Positions 20,045 through 29,680 of a stretch of 64,000 nucleotides of DNA are shown in pieces (within the stretch, counting starts at the first letter, position 1; the number at the start of each line of letters is the position of its first letter). The position numbers and the translations under genes were made by a program. The notes beneath the pieces were generated by a model. The model saw only the letters and a list, made by a program, of their open reading frames with translations, was not told the origin of the DNA and did no database searches. The stretch is from an uncultured Lachnospiraceae bacterium (GTDB taxonomy: Bacteria; Bacillota; Clostridia; Lachnospirales; Lachnospiraceae). Where the stretch lies: the NCBI GenBank assembly GCA_947173945.1, contig CAMWGV010000007.1:1-64000 (forward strand), read 5' to 3'.

Positions 20045-23044
20045 TTAGTCGTTTTTTTCTTCCTTTTTGTTAGTGCCCGCAATCACAAAACCTAAAAGCA
20101 GCAGCCAACACACAACTGAGATTCCTATTCCCAGATAAAGTCCTACAGGCACATATTTCATTTCAATTGCATGTACCCCCTCAGGTACATCAAAGCCTAT
20201 AAGTGCCTCGCCTATCGCATAATATTCGACCTTTTCACCATCTACAAATACTGTCCAGCCTTTATCATATGGCACGGATGTAAACAGCACCTTATTTGCA
20301 GGCATATCAATCGTCCCCTTGACGTATCCATCATCAAACTCATCAAGTAACATCAAATTATCATCAAGGACATCATAAACCCGTTGATATGAATTTTCAT
20401 TAAACAATGCAATGTACATAGATGCCACTTCAGATCCTAATTTCATGTTATCATAGCAATATTCTACAGACACGTAATCGCCTTCCTTTAATTCCCCTAA
20501 ATGGAATATCTGAATTTGATATCTGTCATATGCAATCTCGTTACCATTAATGTAGAATCTGACCTTCGTAACATAATTCCCTCTGCAGTTAACATAATAA
20601 TCCCCATCAACCTCAGCGGTAAAAGATGCCATTATACTTGCTTTGCCTGATTCGTACGACTCATAGTTTATAACACTTCCGGATACTGTGACATCACAGT
20701 CATCACTGCTTACCGTCAGTTCCGGATATACACTGTAAAACATTCCGTCCACGTTGGTCATAGCTGTAGCCATCGCATTTTGATTTTTAAGCGGAAGTGC
20801 GGCTGCTCTATCCCAATCTTTAATATCCTTGGATACAGCAAAGCCCAGAGAAAGCGGATAAGGATTTTCGTATATCCCAACTCCATCTACATCTTCCACA
20901 TAGTCAAATGCAAAATTATTTAAATCTCCCTCTCGTTCCAGCAGATATCTTACATTAAAGATAGAATTGGTGAATGGGGTTGAACCCATGTATAAAAATT
21001 CATTTGCCCCTGTATAGAAGCCTAACTTTCCCATAAGAGTAGTCATTTCACCAAGCACTGTTGAGCAAAATATTCCTATACTAGGCATATTATGCCACGT
21101 TGCCTCATCCAACACAGTCGAGTCCATAAGCTCCCTTCTGTAAAATCCTGCATGTTGCTGCGCTCCAAGTTCATCTATTCTCTTATTTGCTGCAGTAACA
21201 GCCGGTGTTGTTTCATAATAATTCATGTATTGCGAATACCCATTATCCAAAAAGCCAAGTATAGCATTTGTACACACCTCTATAAGACAAAATCCGGTAA
21301 TTAATACATGGAACAATCTGCTCTTATATACTCCAAAGCTTCTCAAAAGGCATACCGCCAGATAAATTATAACGGCAATAAATGATGCTGCCATAATTTT
21401 AACGGAAATCTCTCCATATTTCTCACAGGAGAGAATAAATGCAGTAGAAAGCAACCCTGCAATTACAACCTGAATTGCTCTCATATATTTTGACTTCTTT
21501 AACACATCATATGCCATTACAAGAATTACAAATATATATAAAAACGAAAACCTGTTAGGTATTCCATATTGGTCATGAAATCCGTGCCATATAAAATTAA
21601 GTGTTACAGAATTAAAGCTTACCATCAAAAATGCCAAAACAGCCACATAACGTATCTTATCTAACAGCTTTATTTTATTTGCAAATAGATATAAGAAAAA
21701 TGAAAATACCGCCAGCATACTACAGTATAGGTTTACTCCACCATCAAAAACCTGATTGGTTATGGACAGAGTCATAAGAAGATGCTGCTTCAACAAGGCA
21801 AAAATGTTCCCATACCACTCCCATTTCGGAAGCTTCGCATCCGCAGACGAAGTCATCATAATTCCCTTGTATGCAGGAATCAGCAAAAATGCCGCCATGC
21901 CTCCAGATATAAGGGAGAACAGTGCAAACCGGAGACCATCCATAAAAAACTTTTTGATTCTTTTATGATTATACACCAGAAACCATATAACCAAAAACAT
22001 ACAAATAATAAACCCAATATAATAATTGCAATATAGGGCATAAAAAAGTGACAGCGTATACAACTTAGGATCCTTATCTTCCATAAGTCTGGAAAATCCT
22101 AAAATAATAAGTGGGAATATTAAAATACAATCCATCCACATTATATTCCAATAATAACCGACAACATAATTACTAAGGGCATAAGCAACAGCTATGGCAA
22201 TGATGTGTATGCTTCTTGATTTTTTCCCATCCTTCCAGCTAAGAAAGTGGGTCATTGTAACAGCGCTCAATGATATTTTTGCGATTTCAATAATACAAAA
22301 TACTGCCACAATATGTTCCTTTTTGAACAGCAGGAACAGCAGATTAAAAGGACTGGACAAATAGTATGCGGAAAGTGAAATAAAATTAGAGCCCATCGCT
22401 ACATTCCATGTATAAAAAAGACTACCCTCGTTTAAAAGCTTGTCCCTGTACTCAGCAAAAAAAGGAATATACTGGTGAAGACTATCTACCAAGGTCAGAC
22501 TATGCTGTCCAAATGGCGCTATTTTCTCCACTATCATAATAACAAGCATCACAACAAAAACTATTCCAAAAGAAATGAAATAGCAATAATTATCGACAAA
22601 CCTTTCCTTGAAGCTCATGCGCTCCTTCTTAAATATAAAAAGCTTACTGAACACATAATTCAGCACTACAACAACAAACTGAACTGCAATTTTTGATAAC
22701 AGTTCATTTATTCTGAAGCTGTCACATAAAATTGCGAAGCCTATAATCTCAACTGCCATAGATACAATACGCAATGCAATAAAGCTGACTGCCTCAGCTA
22801 TTACAGCGCCAACAGTTTTGGTCTTTACGCGAAAAACAAAATACTTGTTTATAAAATAGGCAAATGTTATAGCCATAATTATGGCTATAACATTGCATGT
22901 ATTTCTTTCTATATTTGTCAGACTTCTCAGCAAAAAGAATGATATTAAGTTTACTGCTGTCGTACACCCGCCGGCAAATAAATACCGGATTTTGTCATTT
23001 TTGAAGTATTTTTTTATGAAATTATTCATCATAATCTCCCGCAT
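20045..23044 (-). CDS. GtrA-like domain fused to YfhO-type membrane protein
   Basis: N-terminal ~140 aa is GtrA-like (IRYLFAGGCTTAVNLISFFLLRS...FAYFINKYFVF); remainder is YfhO-like with many TM segments. Confidence 0.8.
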   Translation of the reverse strand: MREIMMNNFIKKYFKNDKIRYLFAGGCTTAVNLISFFLLRSLTNIERNTCNVIAIIMAITFAYFINKYFVFRVKTKTVGAVIAEAVSFIALRIVSMAVEIIGFAILCDSFRINELLSKIAVQFVVVVLNYVFSKLFIFKKERMSFKERFVDNYCYFISFGIVFVVMLVIMIVEKIAPFGQHSLTLVDSLHQYIPFFAEYRDKLLNEGSLFYTWNVAMGSNFISLSAYYLSSPFNLLFLLFKKEHIVAVFCIIEIAKISLSAVTMTHFLSWKDGKKSRSIHIIAIAVAYALSNYVVGYYWNIMWMDCILIFPLIILGFSRLMEDKDPKLYTLSLFYALYCNYYIGFIICMFLVIWFLVYNHKRIKKFFMDGLRFALFSLISGGMAAFLLIPAYKGIMMTSSADAKLPKWEWYGNIFALLKQHLLMTLSITNQVFDGGVNLYCSMLAVFSFFLYLFANKIKLLDKIRYVAVLAFLMVSFNSVTLNFIWHGFHDQYGIPNRFSFLYIFVILVMAYDVLKKSKYMRAIQVVIAGLLSTAFILSCEKYGEISVKIMAASFIAVIIYLAVCLLRSFGVYKSRLFHVLITGFCLIEVCTNAILGFLDNGYSQYMNYYETTPAVTAANKRIDELGAQQHAGFYRRELMDSTVLDEATWHNMPSIGIFCSTVLGEMTTLMGKLGFYTGANEFLYMGSTPFTNSIFNVRYLLEREGDLNNFAFDYVEDVDGVGIYENPYPLSLGFAVSKDIKDWDRAAALPLKNQNAMATAMTNVDGMFYSVYPELTVSSDDCDVTVSGSVINYESYESGKASIMASFTAEVDGDYYVNCRGNYVTKVRFYINGNEIAYDRYQIQIFHLGELKEGDYVSVEYCYDNMKLGSEVASMYIALFNENSYQRVYDVLDDNLMLLDEFDDGYVKGTIDMPANKVLFTSVPYDKGWTVFVDGEKVEYYAIGEALIGFDVPEGVHAIEMKYVPVGLYLGIGISVVCWLLLLGFVIAGTNKKEEKND
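22863..22894. repeat. 32-bp perfect palindrome inside the GtrA-YfhO gene
   Basis: AATGTTATAGCCATAATTATGGCTATAACATT equals its own reverse complement. Confidence 0.9.
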
Positions 23045-23045
23045 A

Positions 23046-25337
23046 TTACTTTAATCCCGTCAAAAGATAAATAAGTGGTGAGTTCCAGTAAATTGTAATC
23101 TCATTACATGAAAAACTCTGATCATTGTCAACATATGCAAGTGCAGCAGGAAGCCCTGTCAAAACAGCAACTGCATATGGATCCTCAAGTCCTGAATTAG
23201 GACCACCTACAAGCATGCCAGGCATCGTTTTCCCCAGCACCTGGGATGGTCTGTGGTGTGTTCCATTTGGCGACAGAGTTCCATAACCGGTAACATAACA
23301 ATATGCTGTTCCATTTGTACCAAAAATATAATCCCTATGCTTTTGTGCATACTCTAAATATTTGTTATCACCGGTAAGCCCTGCTGTCATTAGAAGCAGC
23401 ATACCGTCATTTGCAACTGTCATATTACTTCCCCATGGGAATGAGGAATTAAGCCCTATTGAAAAAGCACTGTCTTCGCAGTTCTTAATTAACTTATCTG
23501 CTGTGGCAACTACCATATCATTTGCCTTAGACTTTATACCAGCGTCAATGCCATCTGCCTTTGCCAAATCATAAAGTGCATATGTGCCTATGCTTGCCCA
23601 TCCGAGCCCTTTCATAAAGTTTTCATCAATAACCGCATTGACTGCATTCTTATATTTATCATCGCCTGTTGCAATATAAAGCTCACTCGATGCCCACAGA
23701 AATTCATCGTCAAGCTGTGCATCCGGATATTCTCCCGTAACTATATCCTCAGGATTTTTGTATATTTTCATGTCAGGATTAGCCTCAATATAACCATAAG
23801 CCTTCACCGCAGCATCAAGGCATGATGTAGCAAAATCCGGGTCAAAATCCTTATACACAATAGATGCCTTTGCCATTACAGCAGCAAAATCTGCCGTTGC
23901 AGCATATGATATAGGTGCAAGCACCATCTGTTCCGTCTCCTCAACCGCAAGCACTGTCTCTGGGAACACAAGTCCTGTTACCTTGTGATAAACACCTCCT
24001 GTCTTCTCATCCTGCATTTTAAGCATCCAGTCAAGCTCATATCTGGCCTCGTCAAGCAAATCCGGCACTCCGTTTCCGCTTTCCGGTATTCCTATATTAT
24101 CATCTGTATTATTGTAGTCTTCATATGCAAGTATCAAGTCCTGTACTGTCTTTGCTCCCGGAACAACGTACCGTCCATAATCTCCTGCATCATGCCATCC
24201 TCCTGTTACGGAATGGGTTTCAGTTGAACCATACACAACCGCATCTCCCATATGGCATTCATCATGGGAGAATTCTCCCGCAATACTGCTGTCTAATTTA
24301 CTTCCACATCTCTGGTTGTACAGCATAAGAACTACGTCCTTATAAATGTCCTCATACAAACCATCTCCTATACTAAACTCATATGAATAACCGGAAGGAC
24401 TGGATAAAACCTTATATTTTCCAGGTGTTTTTAATTCACTAAAATCTCCGGTCTTAACGATTGAGCTTACCGATACATCATACACAAGCTGTTCATCATA
24501 TGTTCCAACATATACGGTTTCATCTGTCTCAGCATTCACAACCTTAAATTTTTCATCTGCATCTGATGTTGTTATTACTGTCTTTACATCATCAGGTCTG
24601 TATCCAATCTGATTAACCTTTACAGGTATTGGAATCGGGGCACCCTTTATCTCCTCTGCATTTGAACTGTCCGTTACAAACAGGGAAATATTGTCAAAAT
24701 GTATCTGATGTGCTCCTACATCTCCCATGCCCTCAAAAGCACCCATATTTACTACAAATCTAGGTGCAGGGTCTGAATTTTCCTCCATGACAAAGGTTTG
24801 TGTAACCGTTTGCTTTTCAGAAGTAAGATTTATCTTGTCGCTCGAATATGCATGATAATCGCCACCATTGATCTGTACTCTCCATTCAACTATACGGTCA
24901 ACCGTAGAATACACATCAAACGAAAGTGTATACACACATCCCTTTGCCATCGTAAAGCCATCGAAATAAAGCTGACATGCATGCTCGACCGATCCGTTGT
25001 TTTCTATGTTAGCAACCATTTCACCGTTTTCCGCCGTAAGCTTATATTTACCGCCATTTTCATATGTAACAAAACCATGAAGCTCATCGTCATCGAAATT
25101 GATTCCTATTACATCCTCGCCTTCAACAGTAATGAACCTTTCCTGCTCTATTACTGCTGCTTCCGTAGTAGGCCAGTCCCCATCATCCAAAACAGTATCA
25201 TTTGCATCTCCGCCAGTCTGTACCGTATTGTCATCTGTAACGGTGTTCCTTTCTTTTTCCTTTTTTCCACATCCAAATGCAGAAAGAGCTAAGGCAAATG
25301 TAGCAATAACCACTGCTGCTTTCTTAAATCGTCTCAT
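23046..25337 (-). CDS. Glycoside hydrolase family 9 (cellulase-like) lipoprotein
   Basis: Lipobox ALSAFGCGK; GGWHDAGDYGRYVVPGAKTVQDLILAYE; YVTGYGTLSPNGTHHRPSQ; Ig-like domain IPVKVNQIGYRPDDVKTV. Confidence 0.9.
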   Translation of the reverse strand: MRRFKKAAVVIATFALALSAFGCGKKEKERNTVTDDNTVQTGGDANDTVLDDGDWPTTEAAVIEQERFITVEGEDVIGINFDDDELHGFVTYENGGKYKLTAENGEMVANIENNGSVEHACQLYFDGFTMAKGCVYTLSFDVYSTVDRIVEWRVQINGGDYHAYSSDKINLTSEKQTVTQTFVMEENSDPAPRFVVNMGAFEGMGDVGAHQIHFDNISLFVTDSSNAEEIKGAPIPIPVKVNQIGYRPDDVKTVITTSDADEKFKVVNAETDETVYVGTYDEQLVYDVSVSSIVKTGDFSELKTPGKYKVLSSPSGYSYEFSIGDGLYEDIYKDVVLMLYNQRCGSKLDSSIAGEFSHDECHMGDAVVYGSTETHSVTGGWHDAGDYGRYVVPGAKTVQDLILAYEDYNNTDDNIGIPESGNGVPDLLDEARYELDWMLKMQDEKTGGVYHKVTGLVFPETVLAVEETEQMVLAPISYAATADFAAVMAKASIVYKDFDPDFATSCLDAAVKAYGYIEANPDMKIYKNPEDIVTGEYPDAQLDDEFLWASSELYIATGDDKYKNAVNAVIDENFMKGLGWASIGTYALYDLAKADGIDAGIKSKANDMVVATADKLIKNCEDSAFSIGLNSSFPWGSNMTVANDGMLLLMTAGLTGDNKYLEYAQKHRDYIFGTNGTAYCYVTGYGTLSPNGTHHRPSQVLGKTMPGMLVGGPNSGLEDPYAVAVLTGLPAALAYVDNDQSFSCNEITIYWNSPLIYLLTGLK

Positions 25338-25358
25338 TAGATCTTCTCCTCCCATCTT

Positions 25359-26138
25359 TTATTTATCATTCATATATTCCAGCACCTTTTTATAGGACAT
25401 GTTTCCGCCAAATATATCAAGTGCACTTCCTATTGTAACATCCAGCCTGCCTAACCCAAGCTCCTTAAGAAGCTTTAAATCGTCAAAGGAACCTACACCT
25501 CCTGCATAGGTTACAGGAATTTTCGCCCATGTACCAAGCATGGCAGCCAGTTTTTTTTCTATACCTGTTGCCTTACCCTCCACGTCAACGGCATGTATCA
25601 GATACTCATCACAATAACCTGACAATTCATCCAGTGTCTCTGGAGTAACCGCAACATCCGTATAATTCTGCCATCTGTCAGTCACAATATAATATTCTCC
25701 ATCTCTCATACGGCAGCTCAAATCTAGAACAAGATGTTCCCTGCCAACTTCAGACTTAAGTTTATCCAGGTTATCATAATTTATTCTTCCAGCCTTAAAC
25801 ACATAGGATGTAACTATCACATGCGTAGCACCCATGTCAAGGAACTTATATGCATTTTCAGCATTTATTCCCCCACCTATCTGCAAGCCGTCAGGATATG
25901 CATTAAGCGCCAGCTTTGCCTGCTCGACATCTGCATTATAAAAGCTGCTGCTCTCAGGATTCAGAATAATGATATGCCCTCCCCTGACATTGTCTCTCCT
26001 ATACATATCTGCATAAAAGTCCGCATTACACTCCGATACATAATTTTCTCTTGCCGTATCCGTCTCATCCCTGAGACTTCCACCTACAATCTGTTTCACA
26101 GAACCATTGTGAATATCTATACATGGTCGAAATCTCAT
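25359..26138 (-). CDS. hisA: HisA-type isomerase (ProFAR isomerase), eukaryotic-like subtype
   Basis: MRFRPCIDIHNGSVKQIVGGSLRDE; LQIGGGINAENA; VTYAGGVGSFDDL. Confidence 0.85.
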   Translation of the reverse strand: MRFRPCIDIHNGSVKQIVGGSLRDETDTARENYVSECNADFYADMYRRDNVRGGHIIILNPESSSFYNADVEQAKLALNAYPDGLQIGGGINAENAYKFLDMGATHVIVTSYVFKAGRINYDNLDKLKSEVGREHLVLDLSCRMRDGEYYIVTDRWQNYTDVAVTPETLDELSGYCDEYLIHAVDVEGKATGIEKKLAAMLGTWAKIPVTYAGGVGSFDDLKLLKELGLGRLDVTIGSALDIFGGNMSYKKVLEYMNDK

Positions 26139-26249
26139 ATCCTTTTACCTTCTACAAACTAAATCTAAACGTGCGTCTTCGTCAAGTATACCTCAAACGA
26201 GATTTTTATTCAACATAATTCATACTTTACGACTTTTGTATGTCAATGC

Positions 26250-26255
26250 TATAAT
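26250..26255 (+). promoter_or_regulatory. -10 box (TATAAT) upstream of structured leader and AAA ATPase
   Basis: TATAAT with weak TTTACG ~18 nt upstream; repeat leader begins 13 nt downstream. Confidence 0.5.
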
Positions 26256-26267
26256 GGATGCATCCGG

Positions 26268-26347
26268 TTGTGTCAAGTTTTCATAGATAACATGACATGC
26301 AGCATCAGCTCTTTGCTGAAAGCAAATTATAAATGAGCTGATGTTCA
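26268..26347 (+). ncRNA. Candidate structured cis-regulatory leader (copy 1)
   Basis: ~80 nt nearly the same as 32564-32643 (minus); CATCAGCTC/GAGCTGATG stem enclosing TTTGC-TGAAA-GCAAA hairpin and TTATAAAT bulge. Confidence 0.6.
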
Positions 26348-26365
26348 AAGGTAGGAGGTAAAAAT

Positions 26366-27781
26366 ATGAACACCAGTTTAAAAAAAGATATAGAAGATAG
26401 TTATATGTACGGAGAAATTATATCTCAACAGGGTTTTGGTCCTGAGGGAGACATAAGCATGACTGAAATGATTAAATTTGATTTAATGCAATTTCTTGCT
26501 TATCTTATTGATGATGAGAGCAGCACATTATCCTCTGAGATTACCCTTATACAAGAATATCTTAACCAATACATGACAAAGGATAAACTGATTGCTTTTA
26601 AATATGAGCGGACTGCCTCAAAATCATTTCCTACAAAAATTCCACGCTCATTCACATACCTTGCAAAGGCTGATTTATCGGGAAAATCCGCTTTTACCAC
26701 AAAGGGATATTCCAAATCCAGATTTCTGCTCAACGTATATAACCAACTCGGTCAGGAATTTATAGCCTGCGATAATGAATCAACCGATACGGAGCTTAAA
26801 AAGCTTACTGACTACTGCCTCAATATAGAAAAATTTTTACGGGAGCATAACCTGTATGAAGCAGGCAAACCAAAAGTATATGCAAATACACCCAATGCAA
26901 CATCAACCACCAATGCAACACTCGAGGCAATGAAAGGTACACTTAACAAAGAAGAACTTCCGGAGGAGGAGCTTAAGCTTGAAGACCTGCTCGAAGAGCT
27001 TAATAAGCTTACAGGTCTGGATGATGTAAAGAAAGAGATTAAGAGCCTTATTAATCTTCTCAAAGTAAAAAAGCTCAGGGAAGAACGCGGCATGAAACTT
27101 CCTGACATGTCACTTCACATGGTATTTTCCGGCAATCCGGGGACAGGAAAAACAACTGTTGCAAGACTTCTCGCAAAAATATACAAATGTCTGGGGGTTG
27201 CAAGAACAGGACAGCTTGTGGAAGTTGACCGTTCAAATCTTGTCGAAGGGTATATCGGCCAGACAGCAACTAAAACCAGAGCGGTTGTGGAAACTGCACT
27301 CGGAGGCATCCTTTTTATAGACGAAGCCTACACACTTACAGCAGGTAAGGACGGTAAGGACTTCGGACAGGAGGCTGTAGATACGCTTCTCAAGCTTATG
27401 GAAGATAACAGAAATGACCTCATTGTAATCGTAGCAGGATATACAAAGCTCATGGAAGAATTTGTTGAATCCAATCCCGGGCTTAAATCCCGTTTTAACA
27501 AATATATATTTTTTGAAGATTATACAGGTGACCAGCTCTTTGACATTTTCATGTCTATGTGTGATAAGCAGGACTATATTCCAAACGATGCCGGACAGAA
27601 ATATGTAAAAGAATATCTGGCAGCACGGGCTGTTTCCCACGATGAAAACTTTGCCAATGCACGTGAGGTACGCAACTACATAGAACGTTCCATAGCAAGA
27701 CAGGCATCACGTGTGGTAGAAATTGAAAACATATCGGACAAACAGCTTCGGACACTTACCAAATCGGATTTAGAAGAATAA
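26366..27781 (+). CDS. AAA ATPase, CbxX/CfxQ/SpoVK-like
   Basis: HMVFSGNPGTGKTTVARLLAKIYK Walker A; GGILFIDEAYTL Walker B; SD TAGGAGG. Confidence 0.88.
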   Translation: MNTSLKKDIEDSYMYGEIISQQGFGPEGDISMTEMIKFDLMQFLAYLIDDESSTLSSEITLIQEYLNQYMTKDKLIAFKYERTASKSFPTKIPRSFTYLAKADLSGKSAFTTKGYSKSRFLLNVYNQLGQEFIACDNESTDTELKKLTDYCLNIEKFLREHNLYEAGKPKVYANTPNATSTTNATLEAMKGTLNKEELPEEELKLEDLLEELNKLTGLDDVKKEIKSLINLLKVKKLREERGMKLPDMSLHMVFSGNPGTGKTTVARLLAKIYKCLGVARTGQLVEVDRSNLVEGYIGQTATKTRAVVETALGGILFIDEAYTLTAGKDGKDFGQEAVDTLLKLMEDNRNDLIVIVAGYTKLMEEFVESNPGLKSRFNKYIFFEDYTGDQLFDIFMSMCDKQDYIPNDAGQKYVKEYLAARAVSHDENFANAREVRNYIERSIARQASRVVEIENISDKQLRTLTKSDLEE

Positions 27782-27783
27782 TA

Positions 27784-29655
27784 CTATTCTTTTTTCAAGG
27801 AAAACGGATTCCCTTCCCTTACATAGTTTACATTGTAATAAGGGTCTCCGTTTTCTATTATTTCACTCCACAGATTTCTAAAAATATTTTTCTCTGATCT
27901 AAGCTTACGCTCCAGCTTATCAGCAGGCATATCTGCCAAAAAAGCAACCAAATCCTTGCCTGCAGGATGTATGTACCATGATGCATCTCCCACGCTGACA
28001 ATAAGATAGTTCGAATCCCTGCATCTGAGACAGAAATCTATATCTGCCAGATTTGATAAATACTCTGTAGAAAAACCCTTGAGCTGTTTAAATATATTTT
28101 TCTTTACCATCATACAGGACGCACTTACAGCACTACAGTTATTATTCGCCCGGTTATACATAAGATATCCCGGCTCCCCCTTCTTTGTCCCTGCATGGAT
28201 ACTGTCTGCTACTCCGTTCATCCCTATGATAAATCCTGCACTGTTTATGGTACTGTTATCATTGTATAGGGTAGCTCCCGCAATACCAACATCATCACGC
28301 ATACAAAAACCCAGCATCGCCCGTATGGAAGTCGGCTCTATAAGCTGTGTACATCCATCCAAAAAAAGTATGTAATCTCCATTTGCCAGTCCTGCTCCAT
28401 AGTTCCTGACTTCACCTAAAGTTTTAAACTCTGTCTTTGCAATGACTCTTATATTCCTACGCTTTCTTTGTATACGCTGATAAAATTTAATCATTTCCTG
28501 ATTATCACCATAGCAGTCTATTATAATAAGCTCAAAATTACTGTATCTGCTGAATTCATACAAAGGCTTTAAGCATTTCTCCATAAGTTCAGGAGAGGCC
28601 TCCCCCGGAATTACGATTGACACCAATGGATTTCCCGGTGTTTCATAGGATACCTTGTACATGCCTTCAATCTCTGTTTTCGCTACTGTGGCATAATACT
28701 GGCATCTTTTTATATGCGATGACACCGCTTTTCTTCCTGTTTCATTTATAACCTCACGCCTGTCTGCATCCTCTGTGGTTTTGCCGTCAACTCTCCAATG
28801 ATACAGTACACGCGGTATATGCTTTATACTCTTTGCCCTTTCACAACAACGCAAAATAAAATCATAAAGCCATGCGCCCTCATATCCGGTTCTGAATCCG
28901 CCACACTCCATTGCAATGACACGTTTCACAACAAAAAGATGTTGCATATAATTGAGGCTTCTGAGCAAATCTATGCTGAAATCCGGTTTAAAAATGGGGT
29001 CCTGATGCTTCGTTCCGTCCGTTGATACCCTATCCTCATCGGAATAAACCACATCATACCTTTTTTCATTTATGGCGCCTGCCACATGATACAAGGCATC
29101 CTCAGCAATTAAATCGTTTTGACCTATAACTGTCACATAATCCCCTACTGCCATTCTTATCGCCACATTGGCATTTTCACTTGTACCCATGTCATGCTCC
29201 AACAGCTTGTAGCTGATTCTGTTATCTAAATTCGCATACTGCGCTACTATCTTTTCTGTTTCCATACTGTATGTACGCTCATAGGCCGTAAACCGCATTT
29301 CATCCACACCATCATCCATATCAGCCTGACTTACATCAACAATACATAACTGCCATTTTTCGTAGGTTTGAGCCTGAACCGACTCTATCATAGAACGAAG
29401 ATAAAACTCAGGGGTCATATATACAGGTACAATAATACTTATAAATGGCTCATAAGCGAAGCTATGCTTTTTCTGAACTGCAAGTTCCTCCTCATCGGCT
29501 TCATGTACACTCTTGTACCAATTATTATACGCAGTATTAGAGCCGGACATTTTATATTTTACATTTGATATAACATTGCCCAGACCATTATTTTTCAGGA
29601 AATCAAATCCCCTTTTTATTGTACCAGAACCCTCAGGTGTAAACGGAAACTTCAT
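27784..29655 (-). CDS. Glycosyltransferase with two family-2 domains
   Basis: ISIIVPVYMTPEFYLRSMIESV and VSIVIPGEASPELMEKCL...YILFLDGCTQL. Confidence 0.87.
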   Translation of the reverse strand: MKFPFTPEGSGTIKRGFDFLKNNGLGNVISNVKYKMSGSNTAYNNWYKSVHEADEEELAVQKKHSFAYEPFISIIVPVYMTPEFYLRSMIESVQAQTYEKWQLCIVDVSQADMDDGVDEMRFTAYERTYSMETEKIVAQYANLDNRISYKLLEHDMGTSENANVAIRMAVGDYVTVIGQNDLIAEDALYHVAGAINEKRYDVVYSDEDRVSTDGTKHQDPIFKPDFSIDLLRSLNYMQHLFVVKRVIAMECGGFRTGYEGAWLYDFILRCCERAKSIKHIPRVLYHWRVDGKTTEDADRREVINETGRKAVSSHIKRCQYYATVAKTEIEGMYKVSYETPGNPLVSIVIPGEASPELMEKCLKPLYEFSRYSNFELIIIDCYGDNQEMIKFYQRIQRKRRNIRVIAKTEFKTLGEVRNYGAGLANGDYILFLDGCTQLIEPTSIRAMLGFCMRDDVGIAGATLYNDNSTINSAGFIIGMNGVADSIHAGTKKGEPGYLMYNRANNNCSAVSASCMMVKKNIFKQLKGFSTEYLSNLADIDFCLRCRDSNYLIVSVGDASWYIHPAGKDLVAFLADMPADKLERKLRSEKNIFRNLWSEIIENGDPYYNVNYVREGNPFSLKKE

Positions 29656-29680
29656 TCAACTATCCTCCGGATAATCCATT

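Noticed and set aside
24798-25292. 164 aa plus-strand ORF opposite the GH9 gene
   Set aside because: Shadow ORF of a well-supported coding gene.
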